Shown here piece by piece: positions 9,969 to 20,266 of a stretch of 36,388 bases of DNA; position 1 is the stretch's first letter; each line of letters opens with the position of its first letter. The translations under genes and the position numbers were made by a program. The stretch is from NCBI GenBank assembly GCA_027576995.1, contig JANBQC010000232.1:1-36388 (forward strand). Direction: 5' to 3'. The notes below the pieces were generated by a model. The model did not search any database. It was given only the letters and a program-made list of their open reading frames with translations, and was not told the DNA's origin. The DNA is from Dimargaris cristalligena (lineage: Eukaryota; Kickxellomycota; Dimargaritomycetes; Dimargaritales; Dimargaritaceae).

Positions 9969-11304
9969 AGTCGCTAGAGCCCTTCGAACGAGTGGAGGTG
10001 GGGCAAAACTAGTGGAAGTAGACAACGAAGAGTTGGGGTATGGTAGTAGATCGTTACAGCGGCTTCGGAATAGTCCAAAATAAGAATGTAAGTAAAACCC
10101 CCTTTTTGGGTTGAGTAAAAGACGCGCAGTTCGGTCCTTTAGTCTACTACGCCCAAGACTTGAACCAGTCCACAGGCGGCCTGTTCGCCGCGTCGACTTG
10201 AGTGCAGGCTTGGGGGAAGTCAATTAGGTGCATTTATGACTAGCGGGCGATGATTCGCCCTTGGGAAAACTTTGAGCTACTTTGTCCTACTTGCTTACAT
10301 TGCAGCCTATTCTCCAAAGCAATCCCGCCCTCCCCTCTATCCATAACAACAACCCACACATCCACCAATTGGCAGGGATTACTCAATTACAACAATAATA
10401 TCCTGTGAAAATGTCCCACCACGGGAAATAAATCGTAGCCTTGGGAAGATGGCGGTCCCATTCCAACAAAGGGTTATCATATAGATAATTTATAAATACT
10501 GTTATGCTCAGGCCAGGTGGGACTAGATAACTACCATGTTACTAACTAGGGCACTATTTAAACAGAAAGGAATCATGTTATTAAAATGGAGATGGTCCAG
10601 AACGACATGCCCTATCTCTTATTATATATCCCGAGGTTTACCTACTCGGTCGATTGGACCCGTGGCTGCAATAGGATGGGCAAAAGTGCCTCGTCACTTA
10701 ATATTTAGACTAAAATTTATTACTAACCGCAAGTAAGATGTATTAGAGACAGAATAATAGAATATGCCATTGTTTTATAAATACATGCACAGGGATTACT
10801 AAGCATATAAGCGCAAGCATCGGGCATTCACCAACGATTAGCGAGCGAAAATTGAAGGAGCGCTATTATCCACATCAATGGGTTATGAAGGAAGAGACAG
10901 AAAGAGGGGAGAACTACTAATGAATGTACCAAATAAAGAAAACCAAATAAACTATGTAAGGAAAGGGAAACTGTGTGTGAGAGGGGGAGTGGGATTGGAG
11001 GAAGTGACCGCTGCATCCCGCCTGCAGGGCTAAACTCAACCTAGTGAGTTCAGACTACAAGCAAAAGATGCCATTGTACCTAAAAGGCAAGCGGTATACA
11101 AAAATTTCAACAGTGTAATCGGATAACACACAGCAGAGTTCTAGAGCAACCGAAACAAACGAGTTCCAACCCCGGTGTAATTAATGTCATGCGAAAACGC
11201 TGAGTGAATTAGGAGAGGCATTATATAGTTAGACAGTAACCCGATGACACGATTATAAAAATATAAGAGATACGGTGGTCCAATGATACTATATAAATGC
11301 CGGC
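9969..11304. other. intergenic region between POLA2 start and UPF0658-like gene end
   Basis: A 1.3 kb region that holds the POLA2 promoter on its left and the 3' end of the next minus-strand gene on its right. The POLA2 frame stays open upstream to about 10223, but the sequence there is not domain-like and the ATG at 9968 is preferred. AT-rich stretches occur near 10480-10510 and 10740-10810. No gene is recognised. Confidence 0.5.
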
Positions 11305-13054
11305 CTAATCCTCGAGCGTCATACGAACTGGTGGGTAATTGGAGTAGTCAATCTTTTCGTCTTCTTGGCCTTGGACTAATGAAATGCGAGGAAACATATA
11401 GGTAAAGCAGGGAGTAAAAAAATAAAATACCAAGAAGTTAGTCAAATGGTCGGCAATCCCGGCCATCTTTGAATCGAATTTGTGGAGGGTGGTGGATTTA
11501 CAACCCGCCTATACCAACGCAACGGGCCAATAGCCGAGCCCTACCCAATACATTGGCTAAAATAGAGCACGGATAGTATAGCTAACGGTACTAATAAAAA
11601 TATATAATATCTATATATTTGGCAAGTGAATGAGAGCATCGTGTAAAAATAAGAGTTGGCGGGTATACTTACAGTGGTCTTTCAAGCCGCGGTTGAAATT
11701 CCGATAACAAATGACGGTTTGAATGAGGGTAAGCACCGAGGCGGATAGCGAAACGACGGCGAAAAAGGTCAAGAATTTACTGGTATGGAGATAGCGCTGG
11801 GCCTGGCTAGGTTGATAGATGCGTACCAGGCGGTAGATGAAATAGGCCATGCAGGCTAAGAGACCAACCATGAAGAGTAGCATGATGCCCTTGTTTTCGT
11901 ACCGTACAGCATAGACAGCGAGCAGCAGAACTATTAGAGTGACGGGGACGACGGCCACAGTAAGCCACAGCTCCACCGCAGAGGAACGAAGGACCAGGAT
12001 GATGAATTGAATGGCGTAACCAACGAAAAAGAAGGCATCCAGTTTGATGAGGAGGACAAACACATGGTAGGCCCGGTACATGCCTTCGGAGTGTCAAATG
12101 GCCCAGAGATTAAGGGGGAAGGAGAAGGAAGCGGACAGAGGGGGCACCAACAGAGTCGGTGGCAGGTTACCGCGTACGAGCGAGTGTAACAAAAAATACA
12201 TGGGGAAGAGGAAGAGATTGGTGAGTGATTAGCAAATATGAAGAAGATACCAAAGGGGCGGCGCGGTGCAGGTAAAATATTCGGTCACTGTGGCACACTC
12301 GCTGTACCCAAGGGCCGTGGGCGGAGTGAGATGGCGGTACTAAATAGCACATGCGTCAGCTGCATGTAAAGCACAGTTAGGCTGCCCTAGCTGGCGTAGC
12401 CCGGTAAGGAAGAAGTCCCAATTGTGTAGAGAGGAGGGGGCAGCATTGGAACGCCTCCCTAACCGCCACACTTTCCCGGGGCGACAAGGACCTAGATTAC
12501 CCCTGCCAATGGCAAGAATGGATATGTAATTAATATGAGGGGGGGTGGCAATACTTACGTCGAATAGAGGCATTAGCGCCAATCTGCTTGAAAATATCCC
12601 AGCCAAAGTCATGGTGGAGACGAATACCAAGCCAAATGTAGACAAGCGAAGCGGTGCCTACGATGCAGGGTATGACGATAAGGAATGGCCGCATATTATC
12701 GAACATTACGGCGAACCGCTCGGGGTCGAGATTAGTGAGCTCGTTGATTTGGAAGAATTGGAACACACTGTAGCTGAAGATACAGAGGTTGAAGACTATC
12801 ACCCCAATCAGCTGAATGCTATTGCGGTGCTTGACGGCGTCCCAGGACATCATCAGTAGGTAGACCTGGGCGGTCACGAACAGAATGAGGTAAATGGGGA
12901 TGCCCTTGTCGGTGTTTTCACTGTCGAAGGGTTGGTCCACAGTGGAAAAGAAGTAGTAGGCGACCATGGCCTCCATCACGACGACGATGATGGTTTCGAT
13001 CACGGAGACCACCAGGGTGGCCATGATGGTCCGCGAAGTGATCACCTTCCCCAT
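11305..13054 (-). CDS. multi-pass membrane protein, fungal UPF0658 (Golgi) family-like, three exons
   Basis: Exons are 13054-12559, 12083-11673 and 11375-11305. They total 978 bases and encode 325 aa. Both donors are GTAAGT; acceptors are CCGAAG and CATTAG; all junctions are phase 1. Eight hydrophobic segments are visible at about residues 10-35, 51-71, 80-101, 123-146, 178-198, 203-225, 231-252 and 268-292. The joined stretch between the halves (GWDIFKQIGANASIRR followed by MYRAYHVFVLLIKLDAFFFVG) resembles the conserved centre of fungal multi-pass proteins annotated as UPF0658 Golgi apparatus membrane proteins. The charged tail ends in RMTLED, encoded by a 71-base last exon. The start has a good context (GTCACCATGG). 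The molecular function of this family is unknown. Membrane topology is secure; the family name is from recollection of its pattern and is moderately sure. Confidence 0.68.
12084..12558 (-). other. intron 1 of UPF0658-like gene
   Basis: A 475-base intron with donor GTAAGT and acceptor CACTCCGAAG. The acceptor AAG is less usual than TAG or CAG, but it is the choice that joins C to GC (Arg) directly before the conserved MYRAYHVF helix. Confidence 0.55.
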
Positions 13055-13129
13055 GGTGACTTAGACTGAACCGGGGGAGGGGTTGTATGCGGGGCGGTTA
13101 TAGACAATAGCCGAGAAGCAGCCCTCCGA

Positions 13130-13170
13130 ATATATATATGTGTGTGTGTGTGGATGGGTGGGTGTGTATA
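13130..13170. repeat. TA/TG simple repeat
   Basis: An alternating (TA)n tract runs into (TG)n and then GGGTG-like units, about 75 bases upstream of the UPF0658-like start codon. Such tracts are common slippage products in promoters. Confidence 0.8.
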
Positions 13171-13621
13171 TGCAAAATGAAGTCGGTAAAGGACACCAAA
13201 ACAATAGTAAAGATGTATCGATAGAGCAGCCAGTCACCTTTTGGGGCGCTAGTAGAACTAATAGATAGCTTAAATAAACGACGGCAACAGACCACGCGGC
13301 TGGCGGTACAGGCAGTAGTGGAAAAAGACAGAGAAAGGGGCAATAACCCACTTCGGAGAGGCCGAGTAACAGGGAATCGGGGAAGAATGTAACACGCACT
13401 AGTGGACAGTAAAGGACAAGCGGGAATGAGGGACACACAGAGAGAGAATACTAAGACTAAGAATAAGAATAATGAAAGTAGGAGAAGGGGAAAGAGGTCA
13501 TGCAGTAGGCACCAGCCGGAGTTTGGCTGGATATATCTCTCTCACGCGGCCGAGAAAATCCAAGAGTATAGTAGAGCAGCGCTAAAGAAGCCGAGCAAAT
13601 GCTACTAAATAGCTGGAGGAA

Positions 13622-13652
13622 GCATACACCAACATAATATGTTGGTGTATGC
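13622..13652. repeat. perfect 31-bp palindrome (15-bp arms, 1-base centre)
   Basis: GCATACACCAACATA at 13622-13636 and its exact reverse complement at 13638-13652 are separated only by A at 13637. The bases just outside do not pair. There are no mismatches in 15 bp. In RNA it would need an opened loop; in DNA it could extrude a cruciform or bind a dimeric factor to each half. It lies about 570 bases upstream of the UPF0658-like start codon, far from any coding exon. Confidence 0.95.
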
Positions 13653-15156
13653 GTACCACTGGTTGGGGTCAACGCATGCTCACTGGGCTCGTTTAATTGG
13701 TGGCCGCGGCATTAGCCAATATGTCGCCTCGTTGCAGCGGGTATATAATACGTTAATAATCAATAACATTGAAGATGAAAAAAAAACCCGCCAGCCTATT
13801 ATATATCTTATTGTAAAAGCCCCTGCCAATAAACGAATAAAAGCCGGGTCAGTCAAAATATCGCACCTCGTTCTCTCCACCATGAGAAACGGTGCGGTGC
13901 GAGCGTTGCTCTAAAGCTCAGTCCATACTCCCCCTCCCGCTGCCATTGGGATTATCCTTCTCAAAGTGGATAGTCCCCAACTGGGTAATCGTGCGTACGG
14001 CTGAAGGGGAGAGTGACTCTATGGATTCCCCCCCAATCACTTCCCCAACTCCGCTCCTAAACAAACCCCTAGTTATCAGCGCTGTGCGACTACAGTCAGG
14101 CGCCATGTCGCTCGGCAATGTAATTTCACAGCCCCGTTGAAAGGTAGCCCGGCTCTTCCCCACAGATTTAGCCATAGCGCGCCCAGGATTCTATTTTTAG
14201 TTCGCGATTGAGCTGGAATGGTTTCTTTTTCAACGCCCACCCATACCTTCCTCAATTCACAATCCCCGCTAGGCATTATCCCGCAACCACCCCCAATCCA
14301 GTCGATTTACTACTCCCTCGTCTGACACCCGATGGACGGTCACTAAGTGTATCCACTGGATCACCGTCGTATTCCCAGAAGTCGCCCTGCCTGGTTTCAC
14401 CCCATATCGTTTCTTCCCTACAGCTCCAGCTACTGTAGCCCTCCCAGCTGTGCAGAGGACCAGCTGACCAACTTATTCCCAATAGGGCCAAAGCCACATA
14501 AACAACCTTCCAATTCACTTCTCACCACCAGCTCATTTCACTAACCCTATGCCTACTGCTATACATTACGGTGGGTTGCACCACCACACCCATGGTTTAA
14601 GCAGATTTCCATGAACTGCGCCTAACCACTGGGTGTCATACATTTTAGCAAGAACGAAAAAGCGGCATGTGGCCTTTGCGATAAAACGTTGGGTGAGCGA
14701 TTTAATATAATTTGATTAGGCTAAATACGGGGACGAGACTTGTGTGCTGAAGCCGCGGTAAATAGAGAAAATACCTAACGGGCCAGGCCATAAGGGAGCA
14801 TAGTCCACCTGAAAATCATTTTGGAGAAGGCCCCAGCAGTGTCTCCACTGCATTAATCAACCCCCTGTGCTACAGCTCTGATTGAAATCGCCAAATTTTG
14901 GAAAATATCTAATGAGGTGGTTGTGTTATGAAGTTACAACCAGCTCTACCCAGGCGCTCACAAAAATCACCCCTTCCCATCTCTCTCCCCTGCCTTGGGG
15001 TATCTACTTTACTTTACTTGCGGTAGCGGTGGTTTTCAACTACTCGTAACTGGGCGGAATTAATAACCCCATCCTAGAACGCATCATTTTTGCACATCCA
15101 AGCCCCAGGACCCTTGTCCTTCTAATTGAACTAAAAAACCGAATAAGTCCGTATAG

Positions 15157-15177
15157 CCCAAATCCCAAATCCCAAAT
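15157..15177. repeat. three tandem CCCAAAT heptamers
   Basis: Three exact CCCAAAT copies followed by a partial CCC at 15178-15180. The tract is short and intergenic. It is near to, but not the same as, the usual fungal telomere unit (CCCTAA), so it is treated as a minor tandem repeat. Confidence 0.8.
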
Positions 15178-15216
15178 CCCTGAACCCCATATCATTATAA
15201 ATCAGCCCAGGCGGCT

Positions 15217-15222
15217 TTTATT
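15217..15222 (-). terminator. candidate polyadenylation signal of secreted-protein gene
   Basis: TTTATT on the plus strand, AATAAA on the minus strand, lies about 70 bases after the stop of the gene at 15291-15914. The call rests on hexamer and position only. Confidence 0.4.
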
Positions 15223-15290
15223 ATCAAAATACACAACCAAATCTCACTTGGCCCTTCAACCCATGTGCCCTCCTCCCTTCCCCTTAATCG

Positions 15291-15914
15291 TTAGAATCGC
15301 ACCGACTGTGTGAGGTCGGGCATGCACCTTGCGACCACCTTCCCCTTCTTCGCGTTATTCCGGTCCAGTTTCCCCCTTAACCAATGAACCAGCCGCGTGG
15401 CCCACGAGTCCAATTTCCGGGCCGGCAGAATCCCCTTGGTATACTGGTAATAAAAATTCACCTCCAGGAACTCTTCGTCGCGCAACGAAAACAGCTGCTC
15501 CCACCACCGACGACGGTCGTAGCACAGGCCTTCCTTGAGGAAACGGCGGGTAAGAAAATAGATGGCCAGGTCGAATCGGCTCGGTTGGGCCCAGCGGCGC
15601 AGCTTCCGGTCCTGCTGGTAGTCGTGGAAAGTCGTGGAAAGCTTGAGGCGTAAATCGTCCAAGTGTTTTTTAACCGGCTCGAGTTGGGTTTGCAGGCTGG
15701 AGGTGAGGCTGAGGTTCGGGAGGGCCCAGGCTCCACTGGAGGAGCCCGAAGCGGTGGAGGTGGTGGATGAGGACGGGCAGCTGGGCTTGGGCTCGAGCGA
15801 ACAAATGGTGGCTTTGGTGTCCGGCAGGGGCTGGCTGTAGATAACCGACGGGGATGTCAGCATCACCAGGCCCATGGTCAGTAAAAGGTAGCCGGTAAGG
15901 GAAGGTGTCCGCAT
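15291..15914 (-). CDS. small secreted protein of unknown function, four cysteines
   Basis: A 207-aa single-exon frame from ATG 15914. Residues 1-28 look like a signal peptide: a basic start (MRTPS), then a hydrophobic core with LLLTMGLVML, ending near SVIYS-Q. The mature part starts with a short Cys-containing segment (C38, C46) and a Ser/Thr-rich linker (about 48-62). It then has an amphipathic, charged helical region (about 70-190) with aromatic clusters such as RRRWWEQLF and EVNFYYQY. Two more cysteines are at 131 and 197, so two disulphides are possible. I recognise no domain. The upstream region has no other exon that I can join, and the polyadenylation signal lies close behind the stop, so the model is probably complete. 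It could be a cell-wall, ER-lumen or extracellular protein; nothing more specific is supported. Confidence 0.6.
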   Translation of the reverse strand: MRTPSLTGYLLLTMGLVMLTSPSVIYSQPLPDTKATICSLEPKPSCPSSSTTSTASGSSSGAWALPNLSLTSSLQTQLEPVKKHLDDLRLKLSTTFHDYQQDRKLRRWAQPSRFDLAIYFLTRRFLKEGLCYDRRRWWEQLFSLRDEEFLEVNFYYQYTKGILPARKLDSWATRLVHWLRGKLDRNNAKKGKVVARCMPDLTQSVRF

Positions 15915-17522
15915 GGTTATAATTTTAAAGTAGTAGGAGCTGAAGGGTGTGAGAATCTATTAGGCCCTAAACTGAGACTGTTGGGATGGGATATATTCAT
16001 AAACTAGGTGTGTGTGATTTTGGGGGAATTGTAGGCTGGAAGTTGCGCCGATAAAATCTATAAAACTTAATAGTTCGGTCGCGGAGAGATTGTAAATAAA
16101 ATACCCAAATGAGTCCTCATCGAGTTGGCGACTCAAGGGACGGTATTTATAAGGCTGCTGTTATAACTGAGCACTGGCCAAACGTACAAAGCGCTAATAA
16201 TACAATAACACGGAAGATACTGAAGTCGCCTGACCCTCCAGTTGTTTTTTTTGGTCCTACATGTTAAAGTCAAGCCCTTTGTAGGATTTTGGATGATAAT
16301 AAAAAAAATAAAACAGCGATTGGGCTAACGCCTTGATTGACTATAATCCGTATCTCCCGTCCACTGTGGTATTTATTTTGGTGCAACTATCCTCCCTTCC
16401 CTAATTGGGGAACCCCTTAAGTGCTCAAGGATTTTTGGACTGGAGTGGATTAAGTTGGGGTATCGGGAAGCGGAATTCCCTATCAGCATTTCGTGGATAA
16501 TCTGGCATGGTCTGATCGGTGTTGTTACCCGTATTTCACCGAGCGATGTCGACTGTTTTTATATATATATATTTAAACATGTATGATACATACATATGAT
16601 AGATATGTACCATTATGCTTTTTATTACTTTAAACATTAATATATTTTCATATGCCAACCATTTTAATTCATGTCGGACAAATAGGAGCCACAGGAGTGT
16701 TGAATAATATGTGTAGCCCAATCCCTATCAATGGGAGAGGAGCGGAGGGGATACACCCGTCAAGCACCGACTGGCTAACAACCATTCTGCAGCAGCGGGG
16801 ACTGGGATGGATGGTGGTGGTACAGGAGCCGCAAGGGCCATACGGGATGGAATGCGTTTCTGATTCCTTATACGTTGTTGAAAAAATCATCCGATTTTTT
16901 TAATTTGGGTAGTTTGTCCCGATGAATCAATTATACGAGAAAAGAGGTGGCGGATTAATCAGACCATTACGTCAAACCGTGGCTGGGGCTCGGACTAATT
17001 GGTAATTATTAGGGATACTAAGACCCATTCGGTCTACCTTGGTCATCATTCCTGGAGGGGGGGGGATGTACATGAATGGCAAACCGTCTTTTAATTATCA
17101 GTTCAATCGCTGTAGACTTACCCAATTTGGCATTGAGGAATATCTAGTGGTGACTAGGCTGCCAGCTAACCAGCTAACTTATAGCCTGCGGTCTTATTAT
17201 ATTTACTTACCGCCCCCTCAAAAAATCTACGATTAGGAAACCGCTAATCGTTTCAGTTGGTAAATGGGCGACGCCATTCACATGACCTACATGAAATTCC
17301 CCACCGCGGGTAATCTTAAAGTGCTATTATTATTAAGGATTAAACACGGTCCTTTGAATCGAAAATATAGATGATGTGGTTATAATCATACACAATGCCA
17401 CAGTTTAGGTACCACTGGTTTCTTGCAGTGGGGCTAGTGGGGGGATAAGGTTATGGTATATAAAATATATTGATACTATTGATACTAATGTGAATACTAT
17501 AAGGGACAGGGAAAGGCATGGC
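15915..17522. other. intergenic region, no supported gene
   Basis: A 1.6 kb region that holds the promoter of the secreted-protein gene on the left and the 3' flank of the folate gene on the right. A very AT-rich TATATA tract lies at 16559-16660. An 83-codon ATG frame at 16652-16903 has a faintly tubulin-like first ten residues but no further similarity. A run of nine G lies at 17057-17065. Confidence 0.5.
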
Positions 17523-19397
17523 CTACAAAGTCGTAAACAAGGACTCGCTATCCGCCGGTCTAACGCAAAGTCGGTAAAAGTCAGACACGAGGTATAATGA
17601 GCCGCATAGCACAATACCACTTGATTCGTACCAACGCGTGTTCCGGATCAGTTGTAGGGCATCGGGCAGGGATAGGCAGGGGAGAACACTTTCGAGGGCG
17701 CTTGTATTAGCCAAGGGCAGAGTCTGGCGGACCTCTTCAGCCAAGGCACCGGGCTCCATGCAACGCACCCAGGGCATACCCTGCGGCTGAGTGAAGGGGA
17801 CAATCAGCAGACGGTCGCCGGGTCGGACGAGCTGCTTGATAATATCCAGTGCGGCCTTACCCTCAGAACTGGCGTAAATCCAAGTCACGGGAAAGGCGGA
17901 GACCGTGAGATCAGCAGTTGAGGGAGAGGGTGATGTGGTATTAATATCAAGCGGGGGAGTGCTAGTAGTAGTAGTGGTGGTGGTGGCGGTTGCTATGATA
18001 TCAGCGACGATGTTCGATATTGAAGGTGGGTGGGGTTGTAGAGCGGGGGATGCGGGCGAAGATGCCGCAGTTGAGCCCGACCGGCGCAGAATCGAGGCGC
18101 ACAACGGCCGCCATTCCTCGTCTACGAACAGACTGAGGGCCATCGCTGAGTCCATATTGTGGGCTCCGTCGATTAGCATTTCGACTTCGGGGGCGAATCC
18201 CCCGGGAAAGGGTCGGGTTTCCAGTCGGCCGGGCCAGTGGCACTGGGCCATTCCAGTTTGGATGGCTTCGTCGGGGATTGCCATATGATAGACACGACGC
18301 AGGGCGTCGACTGCGTGAATGGCGGCGGCGAAATTGGCCAGTTGGAACGAGCCCAGTAGGGGTGAGTCGAAGTATAGATCGGGGCGGGGGGTTGTTGAAG
18401 AGGCGGAGGTAGTGGCTAGGTTCAACGTGAGCGGTAGGGGAGGTACAGAACCTAGGGATAAGGAGGATGCCACCGATACGGGGGAGGCGGCTCCCGACAT
18501 GGCCAGGGGGGGTGACCGACTACCGGAATGCGGGGGACTTGCACTCGGGGGCGAATGGTGGTGGTGATGGTGCCGCTGCCGGGAAGAAGGGGGCCCAGTG
18601 CTGGGGGACGGTCCTACGAGTTGGACTTGATCGGCCCAACGGAGCACATAGCGGCAGTTTCCGGTGGGCGGACTAGGCGGGTGGTCCTCGATAATATTGG
18701 CCGGGTCGGTGGTATCCCCGGTTAGTTCGGATACCCGGTGGGCGGGCCGCACCAATAGGGCCAGCCCCGGCTGGATGGTCCGGATCTCCCGTTCCAGCAC
18801 TTCGAGCACGGCCGGGTAGGACTGGTCCGCCACAATAACGACCCGACCGGGCACGAAAATACCGCTCTTTTCGTGGGCGATTTCCCCCAAGCTGTTACCG
18901 ATTAACCCGACGTGGTCTAGACCAATGGAAGTCAGCACGCTCACCAGCACCGAGTCACGGCACACACTGGTTGCGTCCCGCCGGCCGCCCACGCCCACCT
19001 CCAGAATGGCAAAGTCGATTTGGCGCTCGGCAAACCAGAGAATAGCGGTACAGGTCAAACGCTCGAAATGGGTCAACCGCACAGGGGCACTACTACTACT
19101 CAAGGAGAGTTCGGCCTCCGTAATACGAGTCTGGAGGCGGGACCAATCCTCGGAGGAAATCGGGGTATAGTTGATGGCAATACTATCCCGGGGGTCGAGG
19201 AGGTGCGGCGAGTTAAACGTTCCGACAGTAAAGCCCGCGGCGCGGAGAATGGAGGTCAGACAGGCGCAGACCGAACCTTTGCCGTTGGTGCCGCCCACTT
19301 GAATGACGCGCAGGCTGCGTTCAGGGTGACCCAGGCCCTCCAGCACCTGGGTCAAGTTCACACACGAGAGGTTGATGCCGGCGGGAACGGACGCCAT
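17523..19397 (-). CDS. FOL3: dihydrofolate synthase (FOL3-like, Mur ligase family)
   Basis: A 624-aa single exon from ATG 19397. It joins glutamate to dihydropteroate using ATP, giving dihydrofolate in folate synthesis. Visible motifs: P-loop GGTNGKGSVCACL (35-47), SPHL (63-66), the FERLTCTA motif (111-118), EVGVGGRRDAT (133-143), GLDHVGLIGNSLGEIAHEKSGI (159-180), LLGSFQLANFAAAI (347-360), HWPGRLE (387-393) and LIDGAHN (408-414). The short N-terminus starting directly at the ATP domain, with no mitochondrial leader, favours dihydrofolate synthase over folylpolyglutamate synthase. The usual length is about 430 aa. The excess comes from Pro/Ser/His-rich insertions at about 225-340 (with a six-His run at 276-281) and a Thr/Ser/Pro-rich insertion at about 440-500. 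Both lie between conserved motifs, so the enzyme is probably active. Folylpolyglutamate synthase is the main alternative. Confidence 0.87.
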   Translation of the reverse strand: MASVPAGINLSCVNLTQVLEGLGHPERSLRVIQVGGTNGKGSVCACLTSILRAAGFTVGTFNSPHLLDPRDSIAINYTPISSEDWSRLQTRITEAELSLSSSSAPVRLTHFERLTCTAILWFAERQIDFAILEVGVGGRRDATSVCRDSVLVSVLTSIGLDHVGLIGNSLGEIAHEKSGIFVPGRVVIVADQSYPAVLEVLEREIRTIQPGLALLVRPAHRVSELTGDTTDPANIIEDHPPSPPTGNCRYVLRWADQVQLVGPSPSTGPPSSRQRHHHHHHSPPSASPPHSGSRSPPLAMSGAASPVSVASSLSLGSVPPLPLTLNLATTSASSTTPRPDLYFDSPLLGSFQLANFAAAIHAVDALRRVYHMAIPDEAIQTGMAQCHWPGRLETRPFPGGFAPEVEMLIDGAHNMDSAMALSLFVDEEWRPLCASILRRSGSTAASSPASPALQPHPPSISNIVADIIATATTTTTTTSTPPLDINTTSPSPSTADLTVSAFPVTWIYASSEGKAALDIIKQLVRPGDRLLIVPFTQPQGMPWVRCMEPGALAEEVRQTLPLANTSALESVLPCLSLPDALQLIRNTRWYESSGIVLCGSLYLVSDFYRLCVRPADSESLFTTL

Positions 19398-20266
19398 ACG
19401 TCACAGAGGGATAATGTATAGAGGTAGGACAAGGGAATGCCTAAAGGGAGAAGAGGGCTGGAAAGGAATGAGAAACTTAGTGAAACCTAAGCCAACGGGA
19501 CTATGAGGTCAGTGAATAAAATAAAAGGGTAAAAGAATACTCAATGGGAGTGTGCAAAGGAACAAAGGTGTGTAAGAATGAGAAAGAGCAAGGGAGGAGG
19601 GGCAAAAGGCTCTTATGCCCTCAGCAACTTCGGAGTTATCAAGAGCTGGCTGAGAAGAGGGGAGAGGGCCCTGCTGTATTCTGGGCGCAGCAACCCTTTC
19701 CCACTGAGCAATCACAACATATCCCGGCCGAGGCCTCTCGGTCACACGCCCAATCCCCGAGTCTGGGATATGGGATATGGGGCTGCAGGCGAGAATAGGG
19801 ATGGGTTGCTCCCAACTTTGTCCAGTCAAATCTAGTTAATGGGGTCCAAAGTGAAGGCGGGCGTGGTCAAAGGAATGATTTATTAATGAATATGAATGGG
19901 GCATATGCCAACTAAGGGTATTTAGTATATTGGGCTAGCTGAAAGGCAGGGGGGGTTGGGAATGATCCACAGTGGATAGAACAACACACAAAGTGGATGC
20001 GATGGAATGGCCAGCGAGTGGAGTGGCATGTAATAATTATGAATCTAGCAATCAATGGGAATATGAGGAATGGTAATAAGAATAGTAAGGATAATAATCC
20101 AAGCAACGGTAAAAGTAGTCACGGGAATAGTCAGGGCGCATTTAAAAGTACGCCCATATAGGCAAATGATTGGCCGGGAATTCCAACATCTACCATATGT
20201 GGAGGTACGGGGAGGAAGTTCTAGATTAGACCCATCGGCCCTTTTCCCTCCCACCAACCCCAACCA
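19398..20266. other. intergenic region between FOL3 start and VID27 end
   Basis: An 869-base region that holds the FOL3 promoter and the VID27 3' flank. A minus-strand AATAAA (TTTATT at 19879-19884) may end VID27 transcripts but is about 385 bases from the stop. No coding sequence is recognised. Confidence 0.5.

Larger units (their letters stand above)
13055..15290. other. intergenic region with palindrome and simple repeats
   Basis: A 2.2 kb region between two minus-strand genes. It holds the promoter of the UPF0658-like gene (left), an alternating TA/TG tract at 13130-13170, a perfect 31-bp palindrome at 13622-13652 and three tandem CCCAAAT units at 15157-15177. The right end carries the 3' end of the secreted-protein gene. 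Short open frames at 13918-14518 on the minus strand are not supported as genes. Confidence 0.55.

Noticed and set aside
13918..14175. Minus-strand 85-codon ATG frame
   Set aside because: It matches no family, has no visible promoter or polyadenylation signal, and is of a length expected by chance in this sequence.
14276..14518. Minus-strand 80-codon frame with a signal-peptide-like start
   Set aside because: Its first codon is GTG and an in-frame stop lies just upstream, so there is no ATG start. No exon could be joined with a convincing splice site.
15157..15177. CCCAAAT repeats as an interstitial telomere
   Set aside because: The unit differs from the common fungal telomere repeat and there are only three copies, so a telomeric origin is not supported.
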